Assembly: GCA_003993805.1 (NCBI GenBank)
Contig: RSEF01000001.1
Location: forward strand, 75,616,206-75,680,205
DNA length: 64,000 nucleotides
From: Himantopus leucocephalus
Lineage: Eukaryota; Chordata; Aves; Charadriiformes; Recurvirostridae
Direction: 5' to 3'
Shown: piece after piece, positions 1 to 13,664 of the stretch
How positions within the stretch are numbered: position 1 is the stretch's first letter
Layout: the number at the start of each line of letters is the position of its first letter
Notes under the pieces: generated by a model
Database searches by the model: none
What the model saw: only the letters and a program-made list of their open reading frames with translations
What the model was told of the DNA's origin: nothing
Made by a program: the position numbers and the translations under genes

Positions 1-49
1 TTGGAAAACAAGGCAATAAGGAAACTGGGGATAGAGGGTAGGAAGGCCC

Positions 50-235
50 TAGTATCTCCTTTATTCTGGGTTAAAAACCATATAAACTGTCCAGAAAGAA
101 CCTCTAGAGGTCATATTGTCTACCCCATCACTTAAAGACAGGATCAGCTGCACCTAAAGCATTTCTTGATAGGTGTTTGCCTAACTTGCTTCACTACTGA
201 TGCTACTTACTGCCTTACTACCTGCTAGGCAGTGC
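50..235 (-). mobile_element. Old CR1 LINE 3' end relic, antisense
   Basis: The segment containing CTAGAGGTCATATTGTCTA, GACAGGATCAGCTGC and TTGATAGGTGTTTGCCTAAC resembles the reverse complement of the 3' untranslated end of older CR1 elements (the 'gaggtccc...agcc' motif read backwards). It is heavily diverged and has no terminal repeat that I can see. The call rests on remembered consensus. Confidence 0.55.
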
Positions 236-489
236 ATTCATTTTCTCTACTGTGCGAAGGTTTTCCAAACATCTAATGTGAATCCACCAAAGAAACATTT
301 GCAGCTGGATCTACAAGAATAGCAAAATAGAGGTAGAAGATCACCATGTGCAGGTGGAACAGCAGTAAATGAAAAGGAGTCAAGACCTTTACTAAGTAGC
401 CAGCTTCCAAAAAAGAATTCATACATTCCCCCAGGAAATGGGCCCTCATAGACACAAACTGTTCTGTACATTTCCCCAAGTCTGTACTT

Positions 490-1150
490 TCCTGGCTTGT
501 TCCTTCCAGTCTGTCTGCCCAAGGCCTCCCTCACCTCCCTTTCATTCTCAGTCCATTCCAGACTCCACCTGCTCAGCCTATCTCTGCACTCCCAGTTTCC
601 TTGGCCACTCAAGCCCAGTTCTCTTCTATGCTCTGTCTACTTAAGAGCTAGTCTGCCTGTCACTCTCCTCCCTAAAACCCATCCTTCCTCCTCACCCAGT
701 CAGTCTCTGAAGTCTCTTCCCTGGTCTGTGGCCCAGACAGTCCAGATCCCCACTCCTCAACCAGTCTTCGCTACACAGACTCCCAGTTGCAGTTACCCCT
801 CCGTGGAGCTTCTTTCCAGTCTCTCTCTGCTCTTTCCATTTGATTGCCTGCTACATGTTGTTCCCTTCCCTGGTCTGTCCCTTACTGTGAGTCCAACTCC
901 CCATGCACCCCTACACCAACTTCCCTTTTGACCTTAGCATCGCACCACTACCTTTTCCACTCCATCAATCCCAGTCTGCCCCACTCCCAGCCTTCCCTAG
1001 GACAGGAAGCTAGCCTCAGTTTCCTATCACTCACTAACAGTCTAAGTCTATATTCACAGTCAATTTTCACATTATTTTCTCTCACTGTCTCCAGTCCAAT
1101 CTCTCCAGATTTCTTGACTTCCCTACTTTTTCTTCATCTGGCCTAGCTCT
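490..1150 (+). repeat. Pyrimidine-rich tract with recurring CAGTCT/CCAGT
   Basis: About 650 bases are strongly biased to C and T, with the core CAGT (often CCAGT or CAGTCT) recurring more than a dozen times at irregular spacing. It looks like a degenerate minisatellite or decayed low-complexity element. Open frames through it are low-complexity serine/leucine/proline and not coding. Confidence 0.5.
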
Positions 1151-1789
1151 TTCCCATCCCCATTGAAAAGGCTTCCCCTGCTGTCTTGCCTAAGGTACCA
1201 ACAAAGGAGTGAGGCAGCATGACCGCAAGGAAGTGCTCTGCTCTCAGCTGAAGTATGTACTGTCCTGCTGTCATGGAACAATAGAAAAGGACTATTATGT
1301 TCACTCTGAAGCTTTGAATCATGCTCAGTTGCTGTGAAAATGGTGCACGGCAAGGGCAGGTAGAGCTAGAAGCTGTGAGATGTTTGCAAGCCCACAGGCA
1401 GGACAGCATCTCTGGAGATTCTGGGAAGTCTAAGTCCATCTTGAGAAAAGTACAGTTTTTCAAAGGCTTATACTGTGGTCAGATTTGGGTCAAACGTCAT
1501 AACAGACAGCAAACACAAAAGCCAAATTCCACTAAAATTCCACTTTTTTAAGCAGAGTCCTGCAGGTACTAGTCTTTCAAGGAAAATGTCACAAGAAATT
1601 TTGAAAACACCTTGACAATATATTTTTCTTTGACCTGCCTTTCACCTGTAGCTGAATTGTTTTAACTGAAACTCCTTTAGATAAATGACCCTGAGCCAAT
1701 GCAGCATATGAAAATTCATCCCAGTTGGTTAATCAGAGTTAAGCAACTACAAATGGGGTCTTATCACATGAACTGAAAGATGACCTTAG

Positions 1790-2340
1790 AATAAGGCAGT
1801 GCAATTGGTCTCAAGTATAATGATCTTGAAATAGGGATATGACGAGTGAGGTGGCAACATTTGCAGAAGACACTACTTGAATTAATCAATAGAAGACGGA
1901 GAGTAACTTCATAAGATCTTAATAAAGTTAAGTGAATGGGCAGCATGATTGCAAATTTAATTCAGAGTTGACAAATGCAAGATAATGCATATTGGAAAGA
2001 TATGATTTGAGCTGCTCATGTACTTTGCAGAATCCTGAATTAAATATAATTACTTGGGGAATGGCTTGGTATCATTACGAACAGCTCAGTGAAACCCCTG
2101 TTCACTGTGCAGTACCAATCAAACAAAAAAGTAATCCGAGCATTAGGGAAGAGTGAGATAACAAACACAATTGAAGACTGCCTTGTACCGTTATGCAAAT
2201 TTGTAATGAGCCCTCAACTGGAATGATAAGTGTGATTTTGGTAGCCCCCATTCAAACAGATGTTTTTTAAAAAAAGATAGGAGATCCAGACCCAGATGGC
2301 AAAAATGGCTAGAGGTATGGAAATGCTTGTGTGTGAAGGG
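1790..2340 (+). mobile_element. Ancient CR1/L3-type LINE relic (reverse transcriptase 3' part)
   Basis: Successive pieces match the remembered order of an old CR1/L3 element: GGTGGCAACATTTGCAGAAG (FADD region), GTTGACAAATGCAAGATAAT, GAACAGCTCAGTGAAACC with CACTGTGCAGTACCAATCAA, and then CCTTGTACCGTTATGC. Many indels and stops are present, so it is non-functional. Confidence 0.65.
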
Positions 2341-2466
2341 AGATGGGAGTGGGGAAGGGAGATTTTTTCAATTCTAAATTGAAAAAAAATGGAGTGTGCT
2401 GAGGTTTTCTTTAGAGAACCTCAACATACACGGAGATCAGGAGGGCCCCTGTGGATTCCTAACTAG

Positions 2467-2700
<234 letters not shown>

Positions 2701-2802
2701 TGAAATTTTCTGATCTATTACCCCACCAGTAACTGAGCTGGACAGTTGCTCTCTGGATTGGAGTCTCACATGTATTTGTTAACTTTTTCACTGGAGAGTA
2801 GA

Positions 2803-2836
2803 CACACACACAAAAAAAAAAATTAAAAAAAAAAAG
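2803..2836 (+). repeat. CA then A-rich tract
   Basis: A short ACACACAC run passes into an A-rich tract interrupted by TT. It is simple sequence. Confidence 0.7.
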
Positions 2837-4339
2837 CAATTATCTGCTAATAGACAAGGTTCCTAGTTCTCTGTTTTCATTAAGTTATAATAGTGACACT
2901 ATGTTAAGGCTAGAACATGTTTTCCATTTTGAATGTTATTCTAATGCTCTCTCTGACTTTCCTTAAATAAATTATAAATAGCATCCCATGATTAGTCTCC
3001 TGGCCCAAGTGAAGTTAATCAAGCATGACTCATTTTGAGTTACGAGCTTTGGAAAAAAATTTTTCTTCTGAGAGGGCTACATCTCAATGGTAGTTTGGAT
3101 TGCTTTAGTTTTGAATTTAAGACTTCATTGATAACATTCAGTACCCCAGCAGGTCCTGTCTGAAAGTATTGCCCTGTCCATTGGACCATGGCATTCTACT
3201 AGTATAGCTGCACCACAGAGTACGGTTATAACCTACTCTTCCAACTAAGTTGGCACAGCTGCTGCAGGACAAGGACAAACATTCTGACCTCACATAATTT
3301 AAGGTTATACAAGGCGTTCTTCTTTCGGGTTTAAATTCAGTGGTGTGTACAGATACCTAAACACAGGTACCTCATGACATTTCATATCTTCAATGATACC
3401 TTGACACACAGGGTTGTATCTTGAAGGATACCTTGATACATTGGGGCTGGCAAATACTGTCTGAAGCATCAGTTATGACATTGGTAAAGATGAGAACAAT
3501 CATGTCTGACAGTCATGCTTCTCCTTCATGTTAAACATTTAGGGGATCACTGAAGTTAAGAGCTCCTCCCAGCTCTAACGTAACATCTTCCTCATTCTCA
3601 GCTCAGAAGCTTAGCTCTCCAATTCTACTGAATTCGGTCTTACGTTTTTGTTAACTCTGTGTTGACTTTACTCCCACCCAGCCTCTCTCTCCTTCTTCCA
3701 TGCTTTCTAGGACTTATTCTTAGAAGAGTCACAATTTTATTTTTTTTCCTGAGCCCATTATCACTATCCTGTCTCAGATGTAGTTCTCTTGAAAGTTAGG
3801 AGCATCTTGTGCGGTCCTGGTAAAGGACTGATTATAATTTATTTTTTTTCGAGAGATCTCAAATATCGTCCTGAGCAATTTAGAAGTATCATCATCTTTT
3901 TCAGAAGGGATTTTAATTTTCAGGAGGGATCTACCTTTCACTTTTGAGATTTCACAAAGTCTCTTAGCAGACAAATCTTCTGGCACTTTGTAAAAATATT
4001 ATCTGCACACTATATACCCAGAAATGTATCTCACAGGCTTTGTAATGTTCTTCTGATTTCATGGTTCTACTTTACAGGAGATTTGTAACTTTGAGAAAGA
4101 TGAGGTTCTCAGCAGAATTTATTTTGAGCATTTATGGTAAAAGTTCAACCACTTCAAATATTGAGCTCTGTATGTATACAGGGAAGGCTTTCCCAGACAT
4201 GGTTGCCTCCAACAGTAAGGAATTGGCATTGATGATATTGGAGATCCTTTCTACTTCCTGACTGTTACTTTCCTGTGTTCAATATCTTTTTCAAAATTTG
4301 CTACACAACAAAGTATTAAACAAAATCAACGGAAGGTAA

Positions 4340-4548
4340 GCATGTATTCTCTGGATAGCAAAACATTGGAACAGATTGCCTAAAGAGATTGTAGAATCTC
4401 CATAATTTGAGGTTTTAAGATTAAGTTAGCGGAACCTTTCGTTAGAAACAGTTTAGGAATATATGATCTACCTTGAGACAGGGGAATGGACTAGACTATC
4501 TCATGAGGTCCCTCTCAGCCCAATTTTCCATGATTCTGTCATTTCCAA
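4340..4548 (+). mobile_element. Old CR1/L3 LINE 3' end
   Basis: The order of motifs fits the 3' untranslated end of an ancient CR1-type LINE: GGAACAGATTGCCTAAAGAG, GTAGAATCTCCATAATTTGA, GAATGGACTAGACTATCTCA, GAGGTCCCTCTCAGCCC and a terminal CCATGATTCTG. It may belong to the same insertion class as the relic at 1790-2340 but is separated from it by 2 kb. Confidence 0.75.
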
Positions 4549-7500
4549 ACTAAATCCCCAGCTACTACACTATAGTAAAAGTCAGAATATAAACAAAGTT
4601 TTCCTTGTGACCAGAATAGTAGAGTCTTAATCAAGTTTTCTCAACCAATGATTAAACAACCTTAGTTTGGGTCCTGCCCATCCTGAAAGAATAACCAGCG
4701 AAAAAAAATAAATCTGTTTCATATGCTAGTCTGGCCTGTATCCCAAACATAGTACTAATTCTTAAACTGGTATTTTAATTAAATACCTTCAGGAAAACAA
4801 AATTTTTAAAAATGGAACCACAGGATTTACAGGAAAGAAAAACAGGAATAAACTTGTGAAAACAACTAATACAGCAAAAAGACTTTCATCCAGCAGTATA
4901 TTCACACTGGATTATGTTAAGTACCAGTTTAGTGACTCAAGTTTGGAAACATCAAAATTCCTTCTGTAACTTGCCATTGTCTGTTCAGTAAAAGGATTTG
5001 GCCTGCAGCCTTCATTCCCTGTTCCATATTGACTCAACCTGCTGTCCAAAGAAGGAAACCCCCTCTCCCAGATGACCACTTAGGCTGATGTGGACCAACA
5101 CTGGGGGGCACGCTCTGCTTCTTTTTAGGTTGCACATTGGGATTGAAGCTGAACTTACCTAGAATAAGTTCTGATGTGGAGTCTCCGAGCACGGAGAAAG
5201 TTGTTACCTTAGTCCTCTACTTGGCCAGACCTTGCGTCCTCCTATTACTCTAAGGTATAAAAACAAACTACGTTTGCAGATGGAGGTTGTCCCCAGGAAC
5301 ACCATCTGGAAAAGTCCAAAGGGATGGGTGAACATCACTACAGCACAGCCATCATCCTCTCCCCTCTAACCAAGCAAGTCCCCCAGACAAAGAAATGAGA
5401 TGCAAAGTAATATTAGTGTTTCCCAGATGTGAAACGGCAAGTTTAAATACTCACGAGATCTCTGCTGAAGACAGATTTGCCTTCCATTTCCTGAGCAATA
5501 AAACACAAACCAGCCTTTGTGTAAAGGCTGCTTTGTCTCATTTTGAATTTGTGCCCAAACATCATTTCAATCTGAGGAGGACCCTAAAGTGAGTGAGCTG
5601 TAAACTTTATGACTGACAACAAGAAAGCAGGAAACTTGAGTAGCTGAAGGTGTTGTGTCCTCACCTTCGTGACAATTCCGAGGAGAATGTGACAGAACAG
5701 GACTGAGTACAGAACTGAAGCTGGCAAAATTCACTGTTTTCTCCAACTTTGTGGTGCTTAACCCAGCAGTGGGTGCTGCAGCTAACCATCAGCTACAGCA
5801 AGCAGTGCCGTAACTGACTTGTAACTCTGAAGCAGCCGCCACAAAGCTCTCCCTTCCACAGTTGCTTCCTAAAGGCACCTTGGAATGAATGGTCTGCAGT
5901 AACAACAGAGGATCACAGTTTTCTCCATCTGTGCAAGGTAGAACAAGCTGCTGTTTATTCATACCTTTACCAGAGAGAATTGCTAACGGAACTAGGACAG
6001 GTCTCTGAGGTATTCAGAGCTGCTATCACCCTAGCTTCTTACAGAAGTGATCACAGGGATGTGCCCGTGCAGAATACCTTTGGTGGAAGCCTGGTGTTTC
6101 TAATATGTAGAGTTCCTGCTGCAGGCAGTGGTGTGGCGGTCACTATTGTATGAAGTAATATAATGCACTACAGTGCTACCTGTCTGTTACATGTGTAACA
6201 ACAGAAAAAAGGTGGCAGTCTCTGACTGAGTAGATTTTTTACTGTATCCAGTTTTTATTTCTTCACTCCTATTCTGTGAGGAGACATGTCCTCCTTATTT
6301 GCTGCTCTTGATAGTAAAGGTAAACAAAGAAAACACAGTCAGTTGCACAGACATTAAGTGGGATCACATATGTGCCCAACAGCAAAGAATCGGCATGGAT
6401 AATCCAGTCCTGCAACTAGTTCTTGTGGTAAGAGCAAGGATTTACTCATTGAAAGGCCAGTTGTTGGAATAAGGAGCCAAGTCTGAGTCAGGGCTCATTT
6501 CCTAAATCAGAAAGTATGTGAAAGGGGGTAGAAAGACAAGGGCTTTCCTAACTACACATACTGTCACTGTTGAGATTGGTGTCTCTAGTCAGCAAGTCCC
6601 TTTGATACCTGTCCTTTTTATTGGCCATCTTCTGTGAACAGTGTTTTAGTTTTTTTAGTCTCCGGGGAGGCTATAGAGAAGAGGGGCGTGTTAGCTGGAG
6701 CAGCTGCTGCTGGTATAGATAGCACATGCGAGGCAGGGGCAAGGCCAGTCTCTGTGAGCCCCGGTGTTTCTGTGTGGAGCATTTTCTGGAGGAGAGGATC
6801 AGTTATCCCAGGTTTTTTGCAGGATAAATCTAAGCACTGTGTAAGACAGCTCATTTGTGTCTGATGCAGTCTTGACAGAAGGGTGTGCTAACAATGAGCA
6901 AGAGAGATTTGGGATGATTAGGGCTGCTGATAAAGAAAACATCCACTACATGCTCTGCATCTCCTTACAGAGTATTAATGTGCTGCTCTGAAGCAAAACT
7001 CCCAAATGGACCTGAGTGTTTGTCTTGGCTGACGCTCATAAACTGGTTCAAGACTAGTTACTTCAAAGAGACAGACAGTCTAAAAGTAATGCTGTTGAGC
7101 CAAGGACTTTTGCTGCTTCGTTTTTCTAATTTTATAAATTCTCCAGCCAGTCTGGTGAGCTATTTTCCAGTTCCTGCATGGAGCAAGCTGCTGCTACTTC
7201 ATGTTTTTTCCAGAAAAGACTACTAAAGGGAATGAGAGGTGCTGTGCTCTCTGGGGTGATCACAGCTACCACTGTCCTAGCTTCTTAAAGAAGAAATCCC
7301 CACAAGCACTAGTCCATGAAGAACCAGCTGCTCTACAAAACCTCCCTAGGGTTATCTGTTCAACTCAAAGGCAACTTAGAATTCCTATTCATATGAAGCT
7401 CTGCCATCTGTTAACGTATGTGCTAATATGGGGATGGATATTCCTCCAGGAATTTCAGATTTTTCCAGTTCCCTGGAATGGACTGTTTAACTGATGAACC

Positions 7501-9154
7501 ACATCTATTTTTTCTTTCAGGAAACATTTAATCTATCCTCTTATTAGCTAGGGCAGGACTAGTAATCTGAGAGCTACGAATTTTCTACTGCTGTCCCTGT
7601 CATCTCAAAGTAGGCAAGCCATATCAGTGGAATGACTCCCATGCATAAAGTAAAGCCCATGTTCATATATTTTGTCAAATCCATGTCTACTTGTGGAAAG
7701 GGAATCTTGGAGATTTCCTCTGTGGAATTAAGACTATCAGAGACACTACAGATCTCAAGTCTATTCCATTTACCAGACACTGTCAGCACCTTTTCTTCCC
7801 TGGGTGTTTATGGATGTTACTTGTAAAGCAGCCTGTAACAACGCCATCTGTCCTGGCTCAGACAGTTAGTTCAGTCCCTCATTTATCACTGCTACTTTAC
7901 TCTGAATTTTTGCCATTCTTTAATGTCATTTTCATGTAGCAGAGTTCAGACTTCTGTACACTGTTTCAAACCAGTTTCACATTCAGTACAAGGCATATAA
8001 TCTCATGTGATCCCAGGAAGAGCTATGACCCTCTGAGTAGTGGAAGTCATGAGTGTCGCCCATGGTTATTTCTTAGTCTTCATTTACTGATGGACCTATG
8101 TGTCTTTAGTGTTTCTTTCTCCCCTGATCTGTTTTCCCTTCTTTAATCGTCTCCTCTCACTCAGCATTTATCATGCATTTGATGCACTGATATCTCTTCT
8201 CAAACCTGCAAAATGACTCATCTGTTTTTGTTCCGTTTTTACTACTCCATTTCTAGTACATTTATGCCTATAAAGAGATCTTTGAGCAGTTCCTCCTGAA
8301 GTCACACATGCTTCATACTACTTGCATTCTTCTTTCTAACTATAACTGTAACCTGTCATTTCTTGGTTGGGACAGAAGCTTCAGGATTTTCACAAACAAC
8401 TGAAATCTATATCCTATCTATCCCCTTGCACTACAGCAATGAGGGTGGTTACTTTTGGAAATCTAATGCTTTTGGTACTTCTTCATTCTTGTACCTTTAG
8501 ATATGCCAATATAACTTAGGATGCTGCCCTGACATCATTCATCACAGTGTGTTAATTCTCTAGCTTATATGGAGAAAGCAAAGACAAGACATTCTGCTCT
8601 GATATAAAAATGTCAGGAAAACTGGTTACAATTGAGTGGTCTTTTGCCCAGTGCTGAAAAACATTTCAGGTGCATCCAACAGACGTAGGAATCGTATTTA
8701 GTTAAAAATCACATGGTCCGGGATGAAGTATGGTGGTATAAATGACTAGTTTAAGTTGTGTAAACGTATACGTGAGCCTATGGTGCAGGCAGCTGCCTTG
8801 CTCTGATGGAGTTTGGCCACACAATTCTGGTTGTCAAATGGCTCTTACTTTGCAAATTTTCTCTGCTGGTTTTGGCAGGTTAAGAACCTAAGTAGTCATC
8901 TAGTTGTTTCCTCTCCTCAGCTTCAGTATTACCCTTTCTGTTATGGAAGGACAGCATCTAGACATGGAGCATTTGCTGACTGAGTCATCTACCCAGTGCA
9001 ATAGGAAGGGCAATCTCCAACCACCACCCTGCCTTTGGTTGGAACAAGTGTTTTAAAAGGCAAAAGAAGGGGTGAAAAAGCGAATATGTTTCAGGATCTG
9101 TGGGTGAGGAAAAAATATACATCATTCAACAAAAAAAAAGAAGAGTAAGCTCTG

Positions 9155-9555
9155 CTTATTGTGGTGAATGGAGTTAAATCCAGATGGCAGCTGGTCACAA
9201 GTGGTGTTCCCCAGGGCTCAGTACTGGGGCCTGTTCTCTTTAATATCTTTATCAACGCCCTGGACGAGGGGATAGAGTGCACCCTCAGTAAGTTTGCAGA
9301 TGGCACCAAGTTAGGCGGGAGTGTCAACCCACTTGAGGGTCTGAAGGCTTTATAGAGGGATCTGGACAGGCTGGATTGATGGGCCAAGCCCAATTGTATG
9401 AGGTTCAACAAGGCCAAGTGCTGGGTCCTGCAGCTGGGTCCCAACAACCCCACGCAACCCTACAGGCTTGGGGAAGAGTGGCTGGAAAGCTGCCCTGCAA
9501 AAAAGGACCTGCGGGTGTTGGTTGACAGCTGAATATGAGCCAGCAGTGTGCCCAG
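9155..9555 (+). mobile_element. CR1 LINE fragment, reverse transcriptase part, cut by a gap
   Basis: The translation contains [19 protein letters not shown] and [19 protein letters not shown], followed after a stop codon by [13 protein letters not shown] sequence, the signature of avian CR1 reverse transcriptase. The catalytic motif reads FADG where the family has FADD, and stop codons interrupt the frame, so it is dead. The 100-N gap begins 9556. Sequence after the gap is not recognisably CR1. Confidence 0.9.
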
Positions 9556-9655
9556 NNNNNNNNNNNNNNNNNNNNNNNNNNNNNNNNNNNNNNNNNNNNN
9601 NNNNNNNNNNNNNNNNNNNNNNNNNNNNNNNNNNNNNNNNNNNNNNNNNNNNNNN
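9556..9655. other. Assembly gap, 100 N
   Basis: This is a run of exactly 100 N, probably a gap of unknown size, in or next to the CR1 element. Confidence 0.99.
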
Positions 9656-10509
9656 CTTCTTTCATGTTGTGGTGGAAGCAAATGGTGAGGGACAAAAAGG
9701 CTGTTTGATCTGCTGCTTCCCATGTTACATTCGTTGTTCAGTTGCAGGACATTCTCCTTCCTGGAGGACGAGGCCAGCAATTTTCTGCACACAAACAGAT
9801 CCTCTAATTGGTGTATAGAATGTGTGAAATTTCTGACACTGATCAGCCAGAGCTTTGCAATCCTCTGGCTTTCTGAAGGATCAACGGAGAATTCAGTAGG
9901 CAGAAGAAAATGTTAAATAAGCTGTATAAGAGCTTCAATGAGAGAGGACCTTTTCCTTCACAGCAAACGTACCCAGAGAATTTGCATATTGCTGCAACAT
10001 TGTGACAGATTTATTTTCAGTCTGGCACTTGGGGGTTTTAATGTCATTATAAATGATCAAAAATAATGATATGACTGCACAATGCAACAGTGTGGGAAGT
10101 ACTGTATTAGCTATTACACTTAATTATTTAATACAGAAAATTATTCACACAGTGTTAAAAGCCCAGTGGGATGGTGAACTGGGGTCTCATTCACAACAGC
10201 ATCGACAGCGTCAGCAGCAGCATGTAAAGGGAACAGTTCCAGGGAAAAGTGACTCGCTCTCACTCTCAGAGGAAAAATCCCAACCCTCTATCACTTCATG
10301 TGAGGTTGTTTTAAAGGGTCAAAAGTTCTCACAGATGTGAATCTTCTCTTCACGTAAGAATGATACCAGATAACAGACTGTGATACAGCCCCTGTTAAGA
10401 CCTGTTTATCGTGTTAGGAAATGACATTTCCACTGCCGAATGCTCACCTGGCTGAGGTCTAAGAGAATTGATTTCTCTTCTCTATCATGCGCCTGGCTTT
10501 TGTAGAACC

Positions 10510-10640
10510 TTGGAAACTAGTTTTCTATATTTCTGCTTCCCCAAGTGCAAAATGAGAGTAACCATCCTCTTTTGAAAAGTTGTGATTGATGGATTAGAGG
10601 AAAGTAAGTGTTATTTTATTAACTACTTCAATCCATATAA
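10510..10640 (+). mobile_element. Possible MIR SINE relic
   Basis: TTCTGCTTCCCCAAGTGCAA followed by AATGAGAGTAACCATCCTC resembles the 'cagtttccccatctgtaaaatgggg' end of MIR. It is short and diverged. Confidence 0.35.
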
Positions 10641-13600
10641 AAGCAAGCCTTTTCTGAAAATGGAGATAACTTACAAAAAAATACACTATTCAAAAACCTA
10701 TTGCTCATACCTACCACCCTGTTTCTAGAAGATTGTGCCATTCTTCCAGTGAGTATCCCCTATCCACGCAGCAACTATGTCAGAGCAGTGCATAGCCTTT
10801 TCCCATGGTGCATACAGAGACAGAGAACCTGTTCCAATTCCAGCCCCATATTCAGAATGCTTCTTCACCCATTACTTGCTAGTGTCTCATCTTCCCACAA
10901 CAGTAAGTGGCTCTTCACTCTGAAAGATGTGTCACTTCTGTTCTTACAGGTTGAGTTTTACTTCTTTTGCATCATTCTTCCCTGGACTGGGATGTCAGTC
11001 CAATTTTAGAAGAGAGACTATCTTAAACATCAAAGCCCGTCCTTTTGCTCTTGTCATAGGACTGTTTCATGTTGCTCGTCTGGTTTAGTGCCTTCAAGAG
11101 TTATTTGTTGGCTCTCATCAAGACCTGATTTTCCTAGACCTTGCAAAGTCTTTGAGCATTTACAGCTTCTTCCTAATGGAATTTGACAGCAAAATTCTCG
11201 CAGAATGCGTTTTGTGATAAATGATCTGTTCGGACATAGCAAGCAATCACATTCACTTTTCAGTCTTTCCGGTAAGAGTGGCGTTGATTTTGTTTCTCTT
11301 TGCTGAGAACCAGTCTGGTTTCTGACTGCAGGGCAGTAATTGTTAAATGATTGCAATGTAATTACTGTTTGTGAGGAAAAGGGCCCAACTCCTCACAGGG
11401 TATCACTGTGCCACAACATACCTGTAGGGAAGTCAAGAATGATTATCTTATTTTTCTAGGTGGACAGCAGAATTTATAAGAGAGCTTTCTGTTACTCTGC
11501 CTCCATTTTCATGCATTTAGGTCAAGGAGGCCTTAGACATTACTGTTCTGAGGCATTACTCACCCTCCCTTCAACGGCAGCTAAGAGCAATCCAGGCCAA
11601 AAATGACATCAGGGTCAGCTAGTTGAATCATGAAGTTTCAGCATGTTTTACTGTTATCATTTCCTTAGGCCTTCTCAGCATGTTGCTTTGAAATATAATC
11701 TTTGCCACCTCTAAGAGATGCTTCCATAACAAATGCTTCCATATTGCCTTTCCCATGATTCTTTCCCAGTCTTTGGAGGACCTGGGACCATAACATTGCA
11801 CTTCAAGGCTGAGTGCTTGTGTACTACTAGCCACTTTACAGTAAATGAAATATGGAGAGATATAAAATAACTGTACCACCATGTAGGTGGGCAGGGAGGG
11901 GCTCATGAGACCATCTAGAAAATAGAATTCTAGTGGAATGAACTGGGTTGCAAGATCTGGAAATGGGAATTCCCAGTTCACAAGACAGGTATGATAAAGA
12001 CTCTTCTAGGCATGTCTCCCCAATATTTTCAAATATCAGTAGGTGTGGAGAGCATAAAAAAAGGTGTTGTGACACAAGAGATTATATAGTTCCAGCCTCC
12101 ATAAATGTTTAAGTTTGTCAAATGGTGGCTTGGGGACCTTGGTTCAGGCAGCGGGTTTTATTCTTTTTTTCCTGTGATGGAGGTATTTGTCCACTAGAAG
12201 CGCAGGTGAGAACGGCAATTTTCTTTAGGACCTACAGGCTCTCAAACAATAAGCAGAAGGTGGTCACTATTAACCAGTAACAAGCTAGCCCAGATTTATA
12301 CCAGTGACCTAGGAATAAACATTTGGGGTCTTTTTTCCAGATCACAGAGCCATTCAAGTGCTCCAGCTCCTCTGTTTCTGTCAAGCAGAGTGTCCAGTAA
12401 GTCCAGACAGGCCCCCAGACCCCAAGGGACACCTGTCTGCTTTCACCAACGTCCTCATTGTGAGAAAGAGCATGAAACGGAGTGAGAGAGGGTAAAGGAA
12501 AACGTCAAAGTTATTAAGCACCTATCTTGGTCTGCAAGGTGGTCATGTTTTCTTATGGAACAAGCAGAGAGAGGCAGGAGGCTTCTTCAAAACTGACCAG
12601 GCCTTTGGAGCAGTCTGGGGAGCTGAAAAGCTCCTCTCCTCACTCCTTGTCTGCAGAAAGATTTGATGGAGTACAGGGGGGCCTTGTGCGATTCCCTGCA
12701 GCAGTGACTCATTACAGCAACTGGAAGGTGAACTGCAGGGAGTCTGTGTCTGAGAATTAATCCATCAATGGACGAGAGCTGATAGATAGTATGCAAATAG
12801 ATGCTGTTTTCCTGCAGCCTGTCAGGAGCTCCAAGCAGCTGCATCCTCCACTTTATTCCTTCTCTATTAGGTTCTGCTCATTTCTCTGATTGCTGTTATG
12901 GCTAAATGGTAACTTAGCATAAGAGAATTTGCATCTGACACAATTCTCCGTTTGGTGTCAGGAGCTATTGTAGCTTTGTAAGATTGTTCAGGACGCATAC
13001 GACTCACTCAAATCTGCTGTGAGAAGGTATGCCAAGAGTCACGGTAATGCGTAAATGTCATTTGATACGATACTGTTTTCCAAGGAAACTGTCTCTTTTG
13101 CAAAAATACTTTCAGGGAAAGCCTCTTTTATTGAAGTCTGAGAACTGACTCTTGCAGCTCTAAATAGCCTGCAGCATTTTCAGAAATGAATTCACATACT
13201 GAGCAACCATCAGCCAAACTAGCAGTTCATCTCATTTTGCAAATCCCCAGTAAAGTCTGCTTTGGTGCCCTTTACAATCAGCAGGAAATTTTTGCTAAGA
13301 AATCACACGGAATATCAGGGTATCAGCCCCTTTCTCTCCTTCCTATATATTCTTTCTAGCTGATTAAGATTTATGCTTCTTTTTTGTCGTTTTAACATGC
13401 AGGTTTGTTTCAGATAAGTGGTAGCAAGGTTTTCCTGTAGTTTGATTTCCTTTTAGTCTGTGTAGTTATCTATATGTCTTAGTTTCTCCTCCTGGATGCT
13501 CATTTCTGTATTCATACATACATTCTTTCCCTTTTTTCCTATGACATTGCAGCATCTTCTTCCACTGGGGACCCTCTGACCTACCCAGTGAATAGCCTGG

Positions 13601-13644
13601 ACCCTTGCTGTGCTCTTCATCTTTAGAGGCTTTTCTCTCAGAGG

Positions 13645-13664
13645 TTTTTTTTTTTTTTTTTTTT
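13645..13664 (+). repeat. Poly-T tract
   Basis: About 20 consecutive T precede CCAGCC. It is simple sequence with no flanking retroelement that I can name. Confidence 0.8.

Noticed and set aside
497..931. 144-codon serine/leucine/proline-rich open frame.
   Set aside because: It is a translation of a pyrimidine-rich low-complexity tract, not a gene.
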